Part shown: one piece after another, positions 1 to 8,806 of the stretch | Numbering within the stretch: the stretch's first letter is position 1 | How the letters are laid out: each line of letters opens with the position of its first letter | DNA from: Clostridia bacterium | Lineage (GTDB): Bacteria > Bacillota > Clostridia > Oscillospirales > CAG-272 | NCBI GenBank assembly: GCA_900767415.1 | Contig: CAAFYZ010000028.1 | Span: 44,808 to 108,807 of the forward strand | Direction: 5' to 3' | Length of the DNA: 64,000 nt | Translations under genes and position numbers: made by a program | Notes under the pieces: generated by a model | What the model saw: the letters and a program-made list of their open reading frames with translations, nothing else | Told to the model about the DNA's origin: nothing | Database searches by the model: none

Positions 1-1
1 A

Positions 2-646
2 TTCTCGTTCAACGTGCGGGGAGGTCGGTGCGAGGCGTGTCAGGGGGACGGCGTCATGTGCATCGAAATGAACTTTTTGCCGGACGTCTACGTCAAGTGC
101 GAGGTCTGTAAAGGAAAACGCTATAACCGCGATACGCTGGAAGTCAGATACAAAGGGAAGAGCATCTACGACGTTCTCGAGATGAGCGTCGAAGAAGGGC
201 TGACCTTCTTCTCGGATCTGCCGAGACTGAAAAAGAAACTGCAGACGCTCTATGACGTCGGACTCGGCTATATCAAAATCGGGCAGTCCTCCACCACTCT
301 CTCGGGCGGTGAAGCACAGAGGGTAAAACTCGCGACGGAGCTTGCCCGACATTCCACCGGCAAGACCATCTATATTCTCGACGAACCCACCACTGGACTG
401 CATACCGAAGACGTATCCAAACTGATTACCATTCTCGACCGTCTCGCCGACGCGGGGAACACGGTCATCGTCATCGAGCATAACCTCGATCTTATCAAGA
501 CCGCCGACTATATCATCGACCTCGGACCCGAGGGCGGAGACGCGGGCGGTACGGTGATTGCCGAGGGCACGCCCGAAGAGGTCGCCGCGTGCGAAAACTC
601 ATATACCGGGCAGTACCTTCGCGAAAAGCTGAATATGAAAAACTGA
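2..646 (+). CDS. uvrA: UvrA excinuclease ABC subunit A, C-terminal part (5' end outside window)
   Basis: This is the last 214 or so codons of the DNA-damage recognition ATPase of nucleotide excision repair. The reading frame is open from base 2, so the gene begins upstream of the window. Visible in order are the CxxC...CxxC zinc module (CEAC, then CEVCKGKRY), the ABC signature LSGGEAQRVKLA, Walker B IYILDEPTTGLH and the H-loop VIVIEHNLDLI. This order is that of the second ABC module of UvrA, and the protein ends at the usual place after EGTPEEV. UvrA works as a dimer with UvrB. It is followed 19 bp downstream by nrdG. No break is seen. Confidence 0.97.
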   Translation, partial: FSFNVRGGRCEACQGDGVMCIEMNFLPDVYVKCEVCKGKRYNRDTLEVRYKGKSIYDVLEMSVEEGLTFFSDLPRLKKKLQTLYDVGLGYIKIGQSSTTLSGGEAQRVKLATELARHSTGKTIYILDEPTTGLHTEDVSKLITILDRLADAGNTVIVIEHNLDLIKTADYIIDLGPEGGDAGGTVIAEGTPEEVAACENSYTGQYLREKLNMKN

Positions 647-665
647 ACGGGAAGGAGAGAAAAAA

Positions 666-1220
666 ATGTATTACGGAACGATCAAAAAGAACGACATCGC
701 CAACGGCGAGGGGGTACGCACCTCTCTCTTTGTCAGCGGTTGCCGAAACGCCTGTAAGAACTGCTTCAATCGGGAGACGTGGGCGTTCGATTACGGCACG
801 CCCTTTACCGCCGAGACCGAAGAGGAGATCTTCGCAACCTTCGAGAACCCCGTCATCGCCGGGCTGACCGTCCTCGGCGGAGAGCCGATGGAACCCGAGA
901 ATCAGCGCGCCCTGTTACCGTTTCTTCGCGAGATGCGCCGCCGCTTCCCGAAAAAGAGCATCTGGATCTATACGGGGAATCTCTACGAAGAACTGATCGG
1001 GCTGTGCGGCGACAGTCCGAAGCATCTCGACATCACCGAAGAACTTCTCTCTTACGCCGACATTCTGGTCGACGGACGCTATATCGAAGAGCAGAAGAGC
1101 ATCGGACTTCGCTTCCGCGGCTCGGCGAATCAGCGGATCATCGACCTGAACAAGACCCGTGCCGCGGGAGAGGTCGTTATCTGGGACGGCTGCCGCGAAG
1201 ACCGGATTTATCAAAAATAA
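666..1220 (+). CDS. nrdG: Anaerobic ribonucleotide reductase activating protein
   Basis: Radical SAM activase (184 aa) that installs the glycyl radical on the class III ribonucleotide reductase NrdD, for dNTP synthesis without oxygen. The 4Fe-4S motif CxxxCxxC is seen as CRNACKNC near residue 30, after the family start YYGTIKKNDIANGEGVRTSLFVSGC, and a TVLGGEPM glycine motif follows. ATG 666 has a GGAAGGAGAG ribosome site. No nrdD is present in the window, so the substrate gene is elsewhere. It is followed 14 bp later by dut, a logical nucleotide-metabolism pairing. Confidence 0.94.
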   Translation: MYYGTIKKNDIANGEGVRTSLFVSGCRNACKNCFNRETWAFDYGTPFTAETEEEIFATFENPVIAGLTVLGGEPMEPENQRALLPFLREMRRRFPKKSIWIYTGNLYEELIGLCGDSPKHLDITEELLSYADILVDGRYIEEQKSIGLRFRGSANQRIIDLNKTRAAGEVVIWDGCREDRIYQK

Positions 1221-1234
1221 AAGGGAGAACCGAT

Positions 1235-1672
1235 ATGAAAGTAAGATTTATAAAACTGGACGACCGCGCCGTCGTCCCGACCTACGGCTCCGCCTCGGCG
1301 GCGGGCGCCGACCTCTACGCTCTCGCGGGGGAGGACATCGTGATCCCGCCGCACAAGACCGTCATGATTCATACGGGACTCGCCATGGAATTGCCCGAAG
1401 GGTATTGCGGTCTGATCTTCGCCCGCTCGGGCATCGCGACAAAACGCGGACTCGCCCCGGCGAACAAGGTCGGCGTGGTCGATTCCGACTATCGCGGCGA
1501 ATTTATGGTTGCCCTGCATAACCATTCGGACGAGAGCGCGACGATCGCCGGGGGAGAGCGTATCGCACAGCTTGTGATCACGCCATACCTCCGTGCGGAA
1601 TTTACCGAGAGCGATTCTCTGACCGATACCGACCGCGGTGCGGGCGGCTTCGGCTCTACGGGGAGAAAATAA
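1235..1672 (+). CDS. dut: dUTP diphosphatase
   Basis: Hydrolyses dUTP to dUMP and pyrophosphate, keeping uracil out of DNA and feeding dTMP synthesis. The 145-aa length is that of trimeric dUTPases. Conserved motifs appear in order: SAGADLYA-like (AAGADLYA), the RSGIA motif, the substrate loop ending in GVVDSDYRGE, ERIAQLV, and the C-terminal glycine-rich RGAGGFGSTG arm that closes over the active site. ATG 1235 is 14 bp after the nrdG stop, with GGGAGA as ribosome site. A longer open frame beginning upstream overlaps nrdG in another frame and is not the true start. Confidence 0.96.
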   Translation: MKVRFIKLDDRAVVPTYGSASAAGADLYALAGEDIVIPPHKTVMIHTGLAMELPEGYCGLIFARSGIATKRGLAPANKVGVVDSDYRGEFMVALHNHSDESATIAGGERIAQLVITPYLRAEFTESDSLTDTDRGAGGFGSTGRK

Positions 1673-1741
1673 GCACCGGAACGCTCCGTCTCTTTATCTT
1701 TTTGTGCTTGAAAAAACGACAAAAAGAAACAGATACATAAA

Positions 1742-1788
1742 AACAAGAATCCCCCGTGTCGGAAAGACCGACACGGGGGATTCTTGTT
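1742..1788. terminator. Bidirectional rho-independent terminator between dut and rluA-family gene
   Basis: A perfect 21-bp inverted repeat (1742-1762 and 1768-1788) with a 5-nt AAAGA loop. T runs lie on both sides (GTTAAAAAA after, TTTTTGTTT on the opposite strand), fitting the convergent genes on either side. Confidence 0.88.
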
Positions 1789-1839
1789 AAAAAACGCAAA
1801 CAATTCTTTGCAAAATGAGCAATTGTTCCGAAAGTTTCG

Positions 1840-2802
1840 TTAACTTTCAAAGAACTCTTTGACGAAATAGATTTTTTCCTTCGGAACGGAGAATTCTTTT
1901 CCGGACAGATAATCAAGCGGGGACGGCTCTCCGTGAAAAGAAAAGCGCAGGCGATAAGAATACAGTGCCTGATAGCGGTAGCCGTGCGCTCTGTCGTCGC
2001 GGTTGACACCGTATTTTCCGTCGCCGAGCAGGGGATGACCGATGAAGGCGAGGTGGGAGCGGATCTGGTGCGTCCGACCGGTCAGAAGTTCCACTTCGAG
2101 GAGAGCGAGATCTCCCTTTGTCGCTACGGTGCGATACTTCGTGCGGATTTCTTTTGCTCCCTTTGGCGGGAACTTTTCATAGACCTTGACGCGGTTGTTC
2201 TTCTCGTCTTTCAGAAGATAGCCCGTGAGGAGTGCCTCCCGCGGCGCGGGAATCCCGTGCACGGCACAGAGATAGTATTTGTCGATCTCACGGTCGCGGA
2301 TCTTCTCGTTCATGACGCGCAGGGTCATCGCGTCCTTCGCCGCGATCACGATCCCGCCCGTGTTACGGTCGATGCGGTTGCACAGTGCGGGGGCAAAACT
2401 TTGTTCGTCCTTTGGGACATACTCGCCCTTTTGATAAAGGTACGCCTGAATCCTCGTGATCAGCGTGTCGGTCGCCGTGTGCTCGTCCTCGTGCACGGTC
2501 AGACCGGGACGCTTGTTGACAAGGAGAAGATGTTCGTCCTCGTAAAGAATATCGAGGTTCGGCGTTACGCGGGCGAGCGAGACGTTCTCCGCCTTCCCGG
2601 TGAAAAATTCGTCGGGAAGAAAGCATTGGAGTGTGTCCCCTTCTGCGAGAATCGCGGACGGCTCGGTTCTCTTACGGTTGCATTTGATTTTTTTCGTGCG
2701 GATCGCTTTGTAAAGAAGTCCCGTCGGCAGACCGAGGGACTTCGTGAGAAATTTATCGACGCGCTGTCCCGCGTCGTTCTTTCCGATCTGTATCTCGTGC
2801 AT
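1840..2802 (-). CDS. RluA-family pseudouridine synthase with S4 domain
   Basis: Isomerises uridines in RNA, most likely 23S rRNA as RluC/RluD do. N-terminal S4 RNA-binding domain (AGQRVDKFLTKSLG...), then the catalytic domain with YEDEHLLLVNKRPGLTVH, motif II NRIDRNTGGIVI carrying the catalytic Asp, and LLTGRTHQIRSHLAFIGHPLLGD. The start at 2802 (MHEIQIG) is chosen because GAAAGGAG precedes it; 14 further codons are open upstream but lack a ribosome site. Length 320 aa is normal. Site specificity cannot be told from sequence. Confidence 0.9.
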   Translation of the reverse strand: MHEIQIGKNDAGQRVDKFLTKSLGLPTGLLYKAIRTKKIKCNRKRTEPSAILAEGDTLQCFLPDEFFTGKAENVSLARVTPNLDILYEDEHLLLVNKRPGLTVHEDEHTATDTLITRIQAYLYQKGEYVPKDEQSFAPALCNRIDRNTGGIVIAAKDAMTLRVMNEKIRDREIDKYYLCAVHGIPAPREALLTGYLLKDEKNNRVKVYEKFPPKGAKEIRTKYRTVATKGDLALLEVELLTGRTHQIRSHLAFIGHPLLGDGKYGVNRDDRAHGYRYQALYSYRLRFSFHGEPSPLDYLSGKEFSVPKEKIYFVKEFFES

Positions 2803-2867
2803 ACGGCTCCTTTCGGAAGAGGGACGGGACGCCGCACACGACATCGCGCGGCGGTGGCTCGGAAGTC

Positions 2868-2915
2868 AGGAAGAAGGAAAAAGAAAAAAGAAAAAAGAAA
2901 AAAGAAAAAAGAAAA
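2868..2915. repeat. Purine-only tract with tandem AAAAAAG units
   Basis: 48 uninterrupted purines, of which the central part is four or more head-to-tail copies of the 7-mer AAAAAAG. On the minus strand it is the pyrimidine tract that follows the upp terminator hairpin. Such a tract is prone to slippage. Confidence 0.8.
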
Positions 2916-2945
2916 CGGAGCCGTCGCAATACACCGACGGCTCCG
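2916..2945 (-). terminator. Terminator of upp
   Basis: 11-bp perfect stem (2916-2926 with 2935-2945), 8-nt loop. On the minus strand it is followed by TTTTCTTTTTTCTTTTTTC, an exceptionally long U-rich tail. It begins 15 bp after the upp stop. Confidence 0.85.
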
Positions 2946-2959
2946 AAAAGAGCAAAAAC

Positions 2960-3589
2960 TTACTTCGTTCCGAAAATACGGTCGCCGGCGTCGCCGAGAC
3001 CGGGGACGATATAAGCGTGCTCGTTCAGGCATTTGTCGAGTGCGGCACAATAGATATCGACATCGGGGTGATCTTTCTGTACCTTTGCGACACCTTCGGG
3101 GGCGGCGACAAGGCACATGAGGAGAATGTTTTTGGCACCTCTTTTCTTTACCATGGAGATAGCGTCGGAAGAAGAACCGCCGGTTGCCAGCATCGGGTCT
3201 ACGATGATGACAAGACGCTCGCCGATGTCAAGGGGCATCTTGCAGTAGTACTCCACGGGAGTGTGCGTTTCGGGATCACGGTAAAGACCGATGTGACCGA
3301 CACGGGCAGAGGGAATCAGCTTGAGAAGACCGTCCACCATGCCGAGACCGGCACGAAGGATCGGGACGATGGCAAGTTTCTTGCCGGAGAGTTTTTTCAG
3401 CGTGGCGGTAGCGACGGGTGTCTCTACGGTGACGTCTTTCAGCGGGAGGTCACGGGTGATTTCGTAACCCATCAGCATGGAGATCTCGTTGAGCAGCTCG
3501 CGAAAGTCCTTCGTCGAGGTGTTCTTGTTTCTCATGATGGTGAGTTTGTGCTGGATCAGGGGGTGGTCGATCAGATGAAATTGGCTCAT
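2960..3589 (-). CDS. upp: Uracil phosphoribosyltransferase
   Basis: Salvage enzyme making UMP from uracil and PRPP. 209 aa as in the family. Visible are the substrate loop RAGLGMVDG, the type I PRPP-binding motif IIVDPMLATGGSS, and the C-terminal uracil-binding stretch YIVPGLGDAGDRIFGT. Start at 3589 (MSQFHLIDHPL) follows GGAAGGAAG; longer upstream frames are chance readthrough of the leader. It is a single-gene unit with its own promoter and terminator. Confidence 0.97.
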   Translation of the reverse strand: MSQFHLIDHPLIQHKLTIMRNKNTSTKDFRELLNEISMLMGYEITRDLPLKDVTVETPVATATLKKLSGKKLAIVPILRAGLGMVDGLLKLIPSARVGHIGLYRDPETHTPVEYYCKMPLDIGERLVIIVDPMLATGGSSSDAISMVKKRGAKNILLMCLVAAPEGVAKVQKDHPDVDIYCAALDKCLNEHAYIVPGLGDAGDRIFGTK

Positions 3590-3622
3590 GTTTCTTCTTC
3601 CTTCCATATTTTGTTCCTGTAT

Positions 3623-3651
3623 ATTATAACGCATTCCGCCTCGGTTTTCAA
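3623..3651 (-). promoter_or_regulatory. Sigma-A promoter of upp
   Basis: On the minus strand TTGAAA (3646-3651), a 17-bp spacer, and TATAAT (3623-3628). It is about 35 bp upstream of the upp start. Confidence 0.82.
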
Positions 3652-3975
3652 GTCTTTTTGCAAGATTTTTCGGAGAAAAAGAGCCAAAGCCGGAAAAGAA
3701 AAAGGAGAAGCGTCGGATTCTATCGAAAAACGGTAGAAAACAAAGATGATGTGAAAAAATAAAGGTCATACGTCGCAGTTTTTTTCGGAAGAAAGCAGAA
3801 AAGACACGGGAAAAGGCGGAAAATCCCGTGCAGGAAGACAATAAAAGCGTGAAAACGACGAAAATCGGTAGAAAACAATGATAACGGTCAAAAATCCTGC
3901 CGGATTGCGGAACTTTACATTTTGGTAAAAACGAACGGGAATTTGGTACTATTTTCCCAAAATTCTTCCCGCCTC

Positions 3976-4004
3976 TTGCATTTTTTCGCGGGGTGTGATA
4001 AAAT
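3976..4004 (+). promoter_or_regulatory. Sigma-A promoter of the nucleotidyltransferase gene
   Basis: TTGCAT (3976-3981), 17-bp spacer ending in TGTGA, then TAAAAT (3999-4004), with an extended -10 TG. Confidence 0.78.
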
Positions 4005-4049
4005 GAGGGTAAAAGCAGGAAAATATCCTGTAAAATAAGGAGAAATTCT

Positions 4050-4961
4050 ATGAAGAACCCCGAACTTGTGATCATGGCTGCCGGTATGGGGAGCCGTTAC
4101 GGCGGTCTGAAACAGATCGATCCCGTCGACGATGCGGGACATATTATCATTGATTTTTCGATCTACGACGCGATCCGCGCCGGTTTTCGCGATGTGACCT
4201 TCATCATCAAGCACGAGATCGAGCACGAATTCCGCGAGGTCATGGACCGCCATCTCGCAGGGAAGAATATCAACGTCAAGTATGTTTTCCAAGAACTTGA
4301 CAAACTGCCCGAGGGCTTTACCGTTCCCGAAGGACGCAAAAAGCCGTGGGGGACCGCACACGCCATCCTCTGTACTCTCGGCACGGTGGACGCTCCCTTT
4401 GCCGTCATCAACGCCGACGACTATTACGGCGCACACGCCTTCACGAAGATTTATGATTTTCTGAAAAATACAAACGACGAGGGCAAATATCATTATGCCA
4501 TGGTCGGTTATCGGATCAAAAACACCGTGACCGAGCAGGGCACGGTCTCCCGCGGCATCTGCTCGCAGAATGCGGACGGTATGCTGACCGAGATCGTCGA
4601 GCGCACGAAGATCGGCGTCCGCGGCGACAGCATTTATTACGTCGAGGGTGACACCGAGACGCCGCTGGATCCCGAGACGCTCGTTTCCATGAACCTCTGG
4701 GGCTTCACTCCTTCCTACATCCGCGAGTGCCGCGACCGTTTCCCCGCCTTCCTGCGCGAGAATCTGCCGAAGAATCCGGAAAAATGCGAGTTTTTCCTTC
4801 CGAGTGTCGTCTCCGATCTGATCGGGGAAGGACGCGCCGATGTCCGCGTCCTGGACAATACCGACAAATGGTACGGCGTCACCTACAAAGAGGACAAAGA
4901 AGCCGTTGTGGAAGCGTTCCGCCGTCTGAAGGCGGAGGGCGTCTACCCCGAGAACTTCTGA
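4050..4961 (+). CDS. Sugar nucleotidyltransferase family protein
   Basis: 303-aa Rossmann-type nucleotidyltransferase. The N-terminal motif MAAGMGSRYGGLKQ is the NTP-binding loop of sugar-phosphate NTP transferases, and FAVINADDYYG is the metal-binding DD region. A DFLKNT...GTVSRG...IVERTKI pattern follows. Such proteins transfer NMP to a sugar phosphate for cell-wall or glycan precursors; the sugar cannot be named here. ATG 4050 has AAGGAG 8 bp upstream. It stands alone with its own promoter and terminator. Confidence 0.85.
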   Translation: MKNPELVIMAAGMGSRYGGLKQIDPVDDAGHIIIDFSIYDAIRAGFRDVTFIIKHEIEHEFREVMDRHLAGKNINVKYVFQELDKLPEGFTVPEGRKKPWGTAHAILCTLGTVDAPFAVINADDYYGAHAFTKIYDFLKNTNDEGKYHYAMVGYRIKNTVTEQGTVSRGICSQNADGMLTEIVERTKIGVRGDSIYYVEGDTETPLDPETLVSMNLWGFTPSYIRECRDRFPAFLRENLPKNPEKCEFFLPSVVSDLIGEGRADVRVLDNTDKWYGVTYKEDKEAVVEAFRRLKAEGVYPENF

Positions 4962-4976
4962 TCCGCCGAAAAACGA

Positions 4977-5016
4977 GGGCGGCGCGATGGTTTCCGACCG
5001 CCGCGCCGCCCGTTTT
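4977..5016. terminator. Bidirectional terminator
   Basis: 10-bp GC-rich stem (4977-4986 with 5002-5011), T-rich on both flanks (CGTTTTGTTC downstream, CGTTTTTCGG on the other strand), between two convergent genes. Confidence 0.75.
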
Positions 5017-5025
5017 GTTCTTTCG

Positions 5026-5658
5026 TTATTTCTCTTCCGTTTTCTTCTTTGCGAACGCGGCGATCAGTTGTGCCGCGCCTTCGATCCCGACCGTGGAGGA
5101 ATTGATGGCAAGATCGTAGTTGTCATATTTTCCCCACTTGCCCCCGGTATAAAAATTATAGTAGGAGGAGCGACGCTTATCGGTTTTGCTGATGGCGTCG
5201 ATGACCTGCGAGGATTTCAACTCCGGGTGACGCTCTGCGACACGCGCCTTTCTGTGTTCGAGATCTCCGTAGATAAAGATGCGGAGCAGATCCGGATCTT
5301 CCCGCAGGACATAGTCGGCGCAACGCCCGATGATCACACAGCTGCCTTCTTTGGCATACCGCTTGATGACGTCCGATTGCAGAATGAAGAGTTTGTCGTT
5401 GAGAGGCATCTTATAGCCGAATGCCATCGAGGTGCCGAGAACGTTGGAGCCCATGGCGAGCGTGTAGAGAAGACTGTTCGCCGCCGTCTCGTCCGCCTTT
5501 TTCGCAACATCGATGTGGAGGTCGCCCTCTGCGGCGGCATCCTTGATGATTTCTTTGTCGTAGAGAGGAATTCCGAGAAGTTCGGCGACCCTTCCGCCGA
5601 TTTCGCGTCCGCCGCTCCCGTATTGTCTCGCAATGGTAATGATAAGTTTCTGTGCCAT
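5026..5658 (-). CDS. Cytidylate kinase-like family protein
   Basis: 210 aa, P-loop kinase of the Cytidylate_kin2 type often found in Clostridia apart from true Cmk. The N-terminal ITIARQYGSGGREIG is the nucleotide-binding loop; FILQSDVIKRYAKEGSCVIIGRCADYVL and an ISKTDKRRSSYYNFYTGGKWG lid/NMP region follow. It may phosphorylate CMP or another small substrate; the true substrate of the family is unclear. ATG 5658 with AAAGGA; its own promoter lies 40 bp upstream. Confidence 0.83.
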   Translation of the reverse strand: MAQKLIITIARQYGSGGREIGGRVAELLGIPLYDKEIIKDAAAEGDLHIDVAKKADETAANSLLYTLAMGSNVLGTSMAFGYKMPLNDKLFILQSDVIKRYAKEGSCVIIGRCADYVLREDPDLLRIFIYGDLEHRKARVAERHPELKSSQVIDAISKTDKRRSSYYNFYTGGKWGKYDNYDLAINSSTVGIEGAAQLIAAFAKKKTEEK

Positions 5659-5694
5659 GGTACCTGACCGTTCCTTTCGCCCTTGGTATTATTC

Positions 5695-5723
5695 ATTATA
5701 TCAAAAAAAATCCGATTTGTAAA
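5695..5723 (-). promoter_or_regulatory. Sigma-A promoter of the cytidylate-kinase-like gene
   Basis: Minus strand TTTACA (5718-5723), 17-bp spacer, TATAAT (5695-5700). Confidence 0.8.
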
Positions 5724-5787
5724 TAGGTTTTGTTGCATTTTTTCCAAAAAAATCAATGTTTTTCGGAAAAATCAGGGAGGAAAAACC

Positions 5788-7326
5788 GTGAAACTCGCAA
5801 AATCAACCGATATTCGCAAAATCGACGCCTACGCGGCGGACACGCTCGGGATTCCCGAGGAAGAACTCATGCGTCGGAGCGGGCACGCCGTCGCGGAGGC
5901 GGTAAGCACCCGTACGACACGCGGGGCGCGGGTAAAAATATTCGTCGGGGAAGGGAACAACGGCGGCGACGGCTATGCCGCCGCGTGCGAACTTTTGCCC
6001 GCGTATGCCGTCACGGTATACGATGTGTTCGGTGAGGGGACGAAGAGCGCCGGTGCGCGCCGCTTCGCCGATGCGTTCCGTGCGGCGGGCGGAGAGATCC
6101 GCATTTTCTCCGGCGATGCCGACAGCGTCGCGGACGCCGAGTGCCTTGTCGATGCGGTTTTCGGCACCGGCTTTCACGGGACGATGCCGGAGGAGGCACG
6201 CACCCTCGCCCGTCTTTTCCGCCACGCCGTCGCGGAAAAGATCGCGGTCGACGTGCCCCTCGGCGTGAACCCGGACGACGGAAGCGTCTCCCCCGACGCC
6301 GTCACCGTCGGGAAGACGGTCTGCCTTTCGTTTGTCAAGGCGGGGCTTTTGTCCTATCCCGCGCGCGGGTACGTCGGCGAGATCGTCTGCGATACGCTCG
6401 GACTCCCCGTCGATCTGCTGTCCGAAAAATTCCCCATGCCCTGCGAGATGATCGACGCCGATTTTGCCCGTCGGCACCTGCCGAAAAGAAAAGAGAATTC
6501 GAGCAAGGGGGATTTCGGTCGCCTTCTTTTGCTGACGGGGAGCGAGGTCTTTCGCGGTGCGGCGGCTCTCTCTTTGGAGGCGGCGTTGCGCGGCGGCGTC
6601 GGCTATGTCACCTATCTCGGCACCGAGTCGCAGGTGCACGACCTTTCGGAAAGATTTCCCGAGGCAATCTATCGGAAATTTCCTCCGCTCTCCGACCTGA
6701 CCGAAGAGGAGATCCGCTCGGTCGTCGCCCTGTCGGAAAAGCAGAGTGCGACGCTCGTCGGTTGCGGCTCGGAAGACACGGCGGGACTTCTTCGGCTTGT
6801 GCGTGCGCTGTTGTGCGCCGAGGGCGGCACCTTGATTCTGGATGCCGACGCGCTGAACGCCCTGTCGCATGACCGTGACGCGGCGGCAGAACTTTTCCTT
6901 CACGCAAAGCGGAAGGTCATCCTTACCCCTCACCCGTTGGAGTTTTCCCGCCTGTCGGGGGAGGACGTGGAAGAGGTGCAACTGCACCGTATGGAAAAAG
7001 CCGCAGACTATGCGAAGAAGACCGGCACGACCCTCGTCCTCAAGGGCGCGGGCACCGTCGTCACCGACGGGAACGCCTGTTATCTGAACGTCACCGGCTC
7101 GTCCGCCCTTGCGAAGGCGGGGAGCGGAGACGTGCTCGCGGGGCTTCTCGCCGCGCTCACAGCACAAGGGGTCAGGGCGACGGACGCCGCCGCACTCGCC
7201 GTCTATTGCCACGGACTGGCGGCGGATACGCTCGCCCGCGAGTTTTCCACCTTCGGCGTTACCCCCTCCGATCTCCCGAAACAGATCGGAAGAGAGATTG
7301 CCCGACTGCAAAAGGATAATATGTAA
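5788..7326 (+). CDS. nnr: Bifunctional NAD(P)H-hydrate epimerase / ADP-dependent dehydratase
   Basis: Repairs NAD(P)HX, the hydrated damage form of NAD(P)H. The N-terminal half is the epimerase (AKSTDIRKIDAYAADTLGIPEEELM, then VGEGNNGGDGYAAACEL). The C-terminal half is the ribokinase-like dehydratase (KGDFGRLLLLTGS, LTPHPLEFSRLSG, VLKGAGTVVTDG, and the nucleotide loop SALAKAGSGDVLAG). 512 aa is the usual size of the fused enzyme. The start is GTG 5788, preceded at good distance by GGGAGG; the open frame further upstream overlaps the promoter region of the divergent gene and has no ribosome site. Confidence 0.93.
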   Translation: MKLAKSTDIRKIDAYAADTLGIPEEELMRRSGHAVAEAVSTRTTRGARVKIFVGEGNNGGDGYAAACELLPAYAVTVYDVFGEGTKSAGARRFADAFRAAGGEIRIFSGDADSVADAECLVDAVFGTGFHGTMPEEARTLARLFRHAVAEKIAVDVPLGVNPDDGSVSPDAVTVGKTVCLSFVKAGLLSYPARGYVGEIVCDTLGLPVDLLSEKFPMPCEMIDADFARRHLPKRKENSSKGDFGRLLLLTGSEVFRGAAALSLEAALRGGVGYVTYLGTESQVHDLSERFPEAIYRKFPPLSDLTEEEIRSVVALSEKQSATLVGCGSEDTAGLLRLVRALLCAEGGTLILDADALNALSHDRDAAAELFLHAKRKVILTPHPLEFSRLSGEDVEEVQLHRMEKAADYAKKTGTTLVLKGAGTVVTDGNACYLNVTGSSALAKAGSGDVLAGLLAALTAQGVRATDAAALAVYCHGLAADTLAREFSTFGVTPSDLPKQIGREIARLQKDNM

Positions 7327-7342
7327 ATAATTCTTTTCATAA

Positions 7343-7386
7343 CGGACGCAGAACGAAGGAATGCTTCGCTCTGCGTCCGCTTTTTT
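7343..7386. terminator. Bidirectional terminator
   Basis: 16-bp stem with one mismatch (7343-7358 with 7364-7379) followed by TTTTTT. It lies between the convergent nnr and S-layer-homology genes. Confidence 0.8.
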
Positions 7387-7389
7387 GTC

Positions 7390-8664
7390 TTACGTTTTGT
7401 CCGCGATTCGGCAAAGCCAAACGGCGGTTTCCGCGCGCGTCACCTTGGCATCGGCACCGATCTTCCCGTCCGTCGTACGGAAGATGCCGCCGCTTATCAT
7501 GGCGAGCACGCCGGGACGCGCCCATGCGGGCACCGTGTCCGCATCGGCAAAGGCGGCGGTATCTCCGTCCGCTTTTGCCCCCGTCAGGGCGGCGAGAATA
7601 CTTGCCGCCTCGTATTTTGTCACGGGATCGTTCGGTCGGAAGAGCAGTTTCCCGCCCGAGAACGAGCCGTTGACGACGCCTATTCTCTGTGCCGTTGCCA
7701 CATAGCCGCGCAGGGAGGCGGGGATCTCCCCGTCATCGTCAAAGCAGGTGGCGGTGAGCGTCGTATCCCGACGTACGCCGACGTTTTTCAGTGCCATCGC
7801 GACGAATTCCGCTCGCGTCACCGTCCCGTCGGGAGAGAAGAGCGTGTCGTCTCCGACGGGGACACCCGCCATAATCCCTTTCGCGGTCATGACCAGTGCC
7901 GCACCGTATTCCGGCCGGTCGGTCATATCGGTATAGCAGACATCGCTCGCACGGCGGTCGATGCGGATCTCCACCGTCGCGGGATAGGAGTAGTTGCCGT
8001 ATTCGTCGCGTGCGACATAGCGGAAACTGTCTTCGCCCGTGTAGGTCGCGTCGGGCGTATAGCGGTATTCGCCGCTCGCTTTATCCGTTACCGAGAGCGT
8101 GCCGCGCGTCGGGTAGGAGACGACGATATATTCGAGTGCGTCCCCTTCGGGATCGGCGGCGGACATCGTGCCGAAGAGCGAGACGTTCTTCTGCGTGCTG
8201 ACCGAGAGCGCGGCACTTTCCGCTCCGTCGATCTTCGGGGCGTAATTTACCTTGTCGATAAATTTCAGCGTGCAGAGAATCTGCGCACCGCCGGCAAGAC
8301 CGTCGCAGGTAAAGGAAAATTTACATTCCGTCACATTTTTCGTGGCGGGGACGAAAGCGAGCGCGGCGATGTTCTTTCGTTTGATCTTCTGCCCGACGCC
8401 GACTCTGCGCCCGGCGAAGAGGAGCGTCCCTTCGGTCGATTTCGGCAGACTTTCGACGGTCACGGAGGAGAAGTCGGGGACGGCGAGTGCCTCCTTGAAG
8501 TCCGTGTCGGAGAACTTGATATTTTCTCCGCGCAGTCCCGTTTTGATGAGGGTGACGTCTTCGGCGAGGACGGGTGCCGCCCCGCCGAGAAAGGCGGCGC
8601 CGACGCCGACGGTAGTGCAGAGCAGCAGGGTCAGAGCAGTCAGGGTAAATAGCAGTTTTTTCAT
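7390..8664 (-). CDS. S-layer-homology surface protein with Ig/cadherin-like domain
   Basis: 424 aa, exported. The signal peptide is residues 1 to about 34 (MKKLL, hydrophobic core, PVLA-ED cleavage). The middle carries a cadherin-like or Big-type beta-sandwich repeat (AADPEGDALEYIVVSYPTRGTL...YTPDATYTGEDSFRYVARDEYGN). The C-terminal 190 residues hold three SLH motifs (FSPDGTVTRAEFVAMAL, FRPNDPVTKYEAASILA, IGADAKVTRAETAVWL), which anchor proteins to secondary cell-wall polymer. ATG 8664 follows AAAGGA. It diverges from the leucine-rich-repeat operon, another surface function. The ligand is unknown. Confidence 0.85.
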   Translation of the reverse strand: MKKLLFTLTALTLLLCTTVGVGAAFLGGAAPVLAEDVTLIKTGLRGENIKFSDTDFKEALAVPDFSSVTVESLPKSTEGTLLFAGRRVGVGQKIKRKNIAALAFVPATKNVTECKFSFTCDGLAGGAQILCTLKFIDKVNYAPKIDGAESAALSVSTQKNVSLFGTMSAADPEGDALEYIVVSYPTRGTLSVTDKASGEYRYTPDATYTGEDSFRYVARDEYGNYSYPATVEIRIDRRASDVCYTDMTDRPEYGAALVMTAKGIMAGVPVGDDTLFSPDGTVTRAEFVAMALKNVGVRRDTTLTATCFDDDGEIPASLRGYVATAQRIGVVNGSFSGGKLLFRPNDPVTKYEAASILAALTGAKADGDTAAFADADTVPAWARPGVLAMISGGIFRTTDGKIGADAKVTRAETAVWLCRIADKT

Positions 8665-8806
8665 TCCGTTTTCCGATTCCTTTCTTGGTTACTGTTCCTC
8701 ATTTTTCCCCGAAACGCCTGCCTTATACGGAAAAGGAAAAAGAAGGAGACGCTTTTTCTCCATTTGTAAATGTTTCGCGAACCGCGGAAAAACTCTCGCT
8801 ATGCGG

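Larger units (their letters stand above)
3590..4049. other. Divergent intergenic region, no gene seen
   Basis: 460 bp between divergent upp and the nucleotidyltransferase gene. It holds one promoter for each side. The rest is A-rich and carries open frames only as shadows. I see no riboswitch or RNA gene in it. Confidence 0.6.

Noticed and set aside
3590..4049. Riboswitch or attenuator before upp
   Set aside because: The upp leader is under 35 nt from its promoter, too short for such an element.
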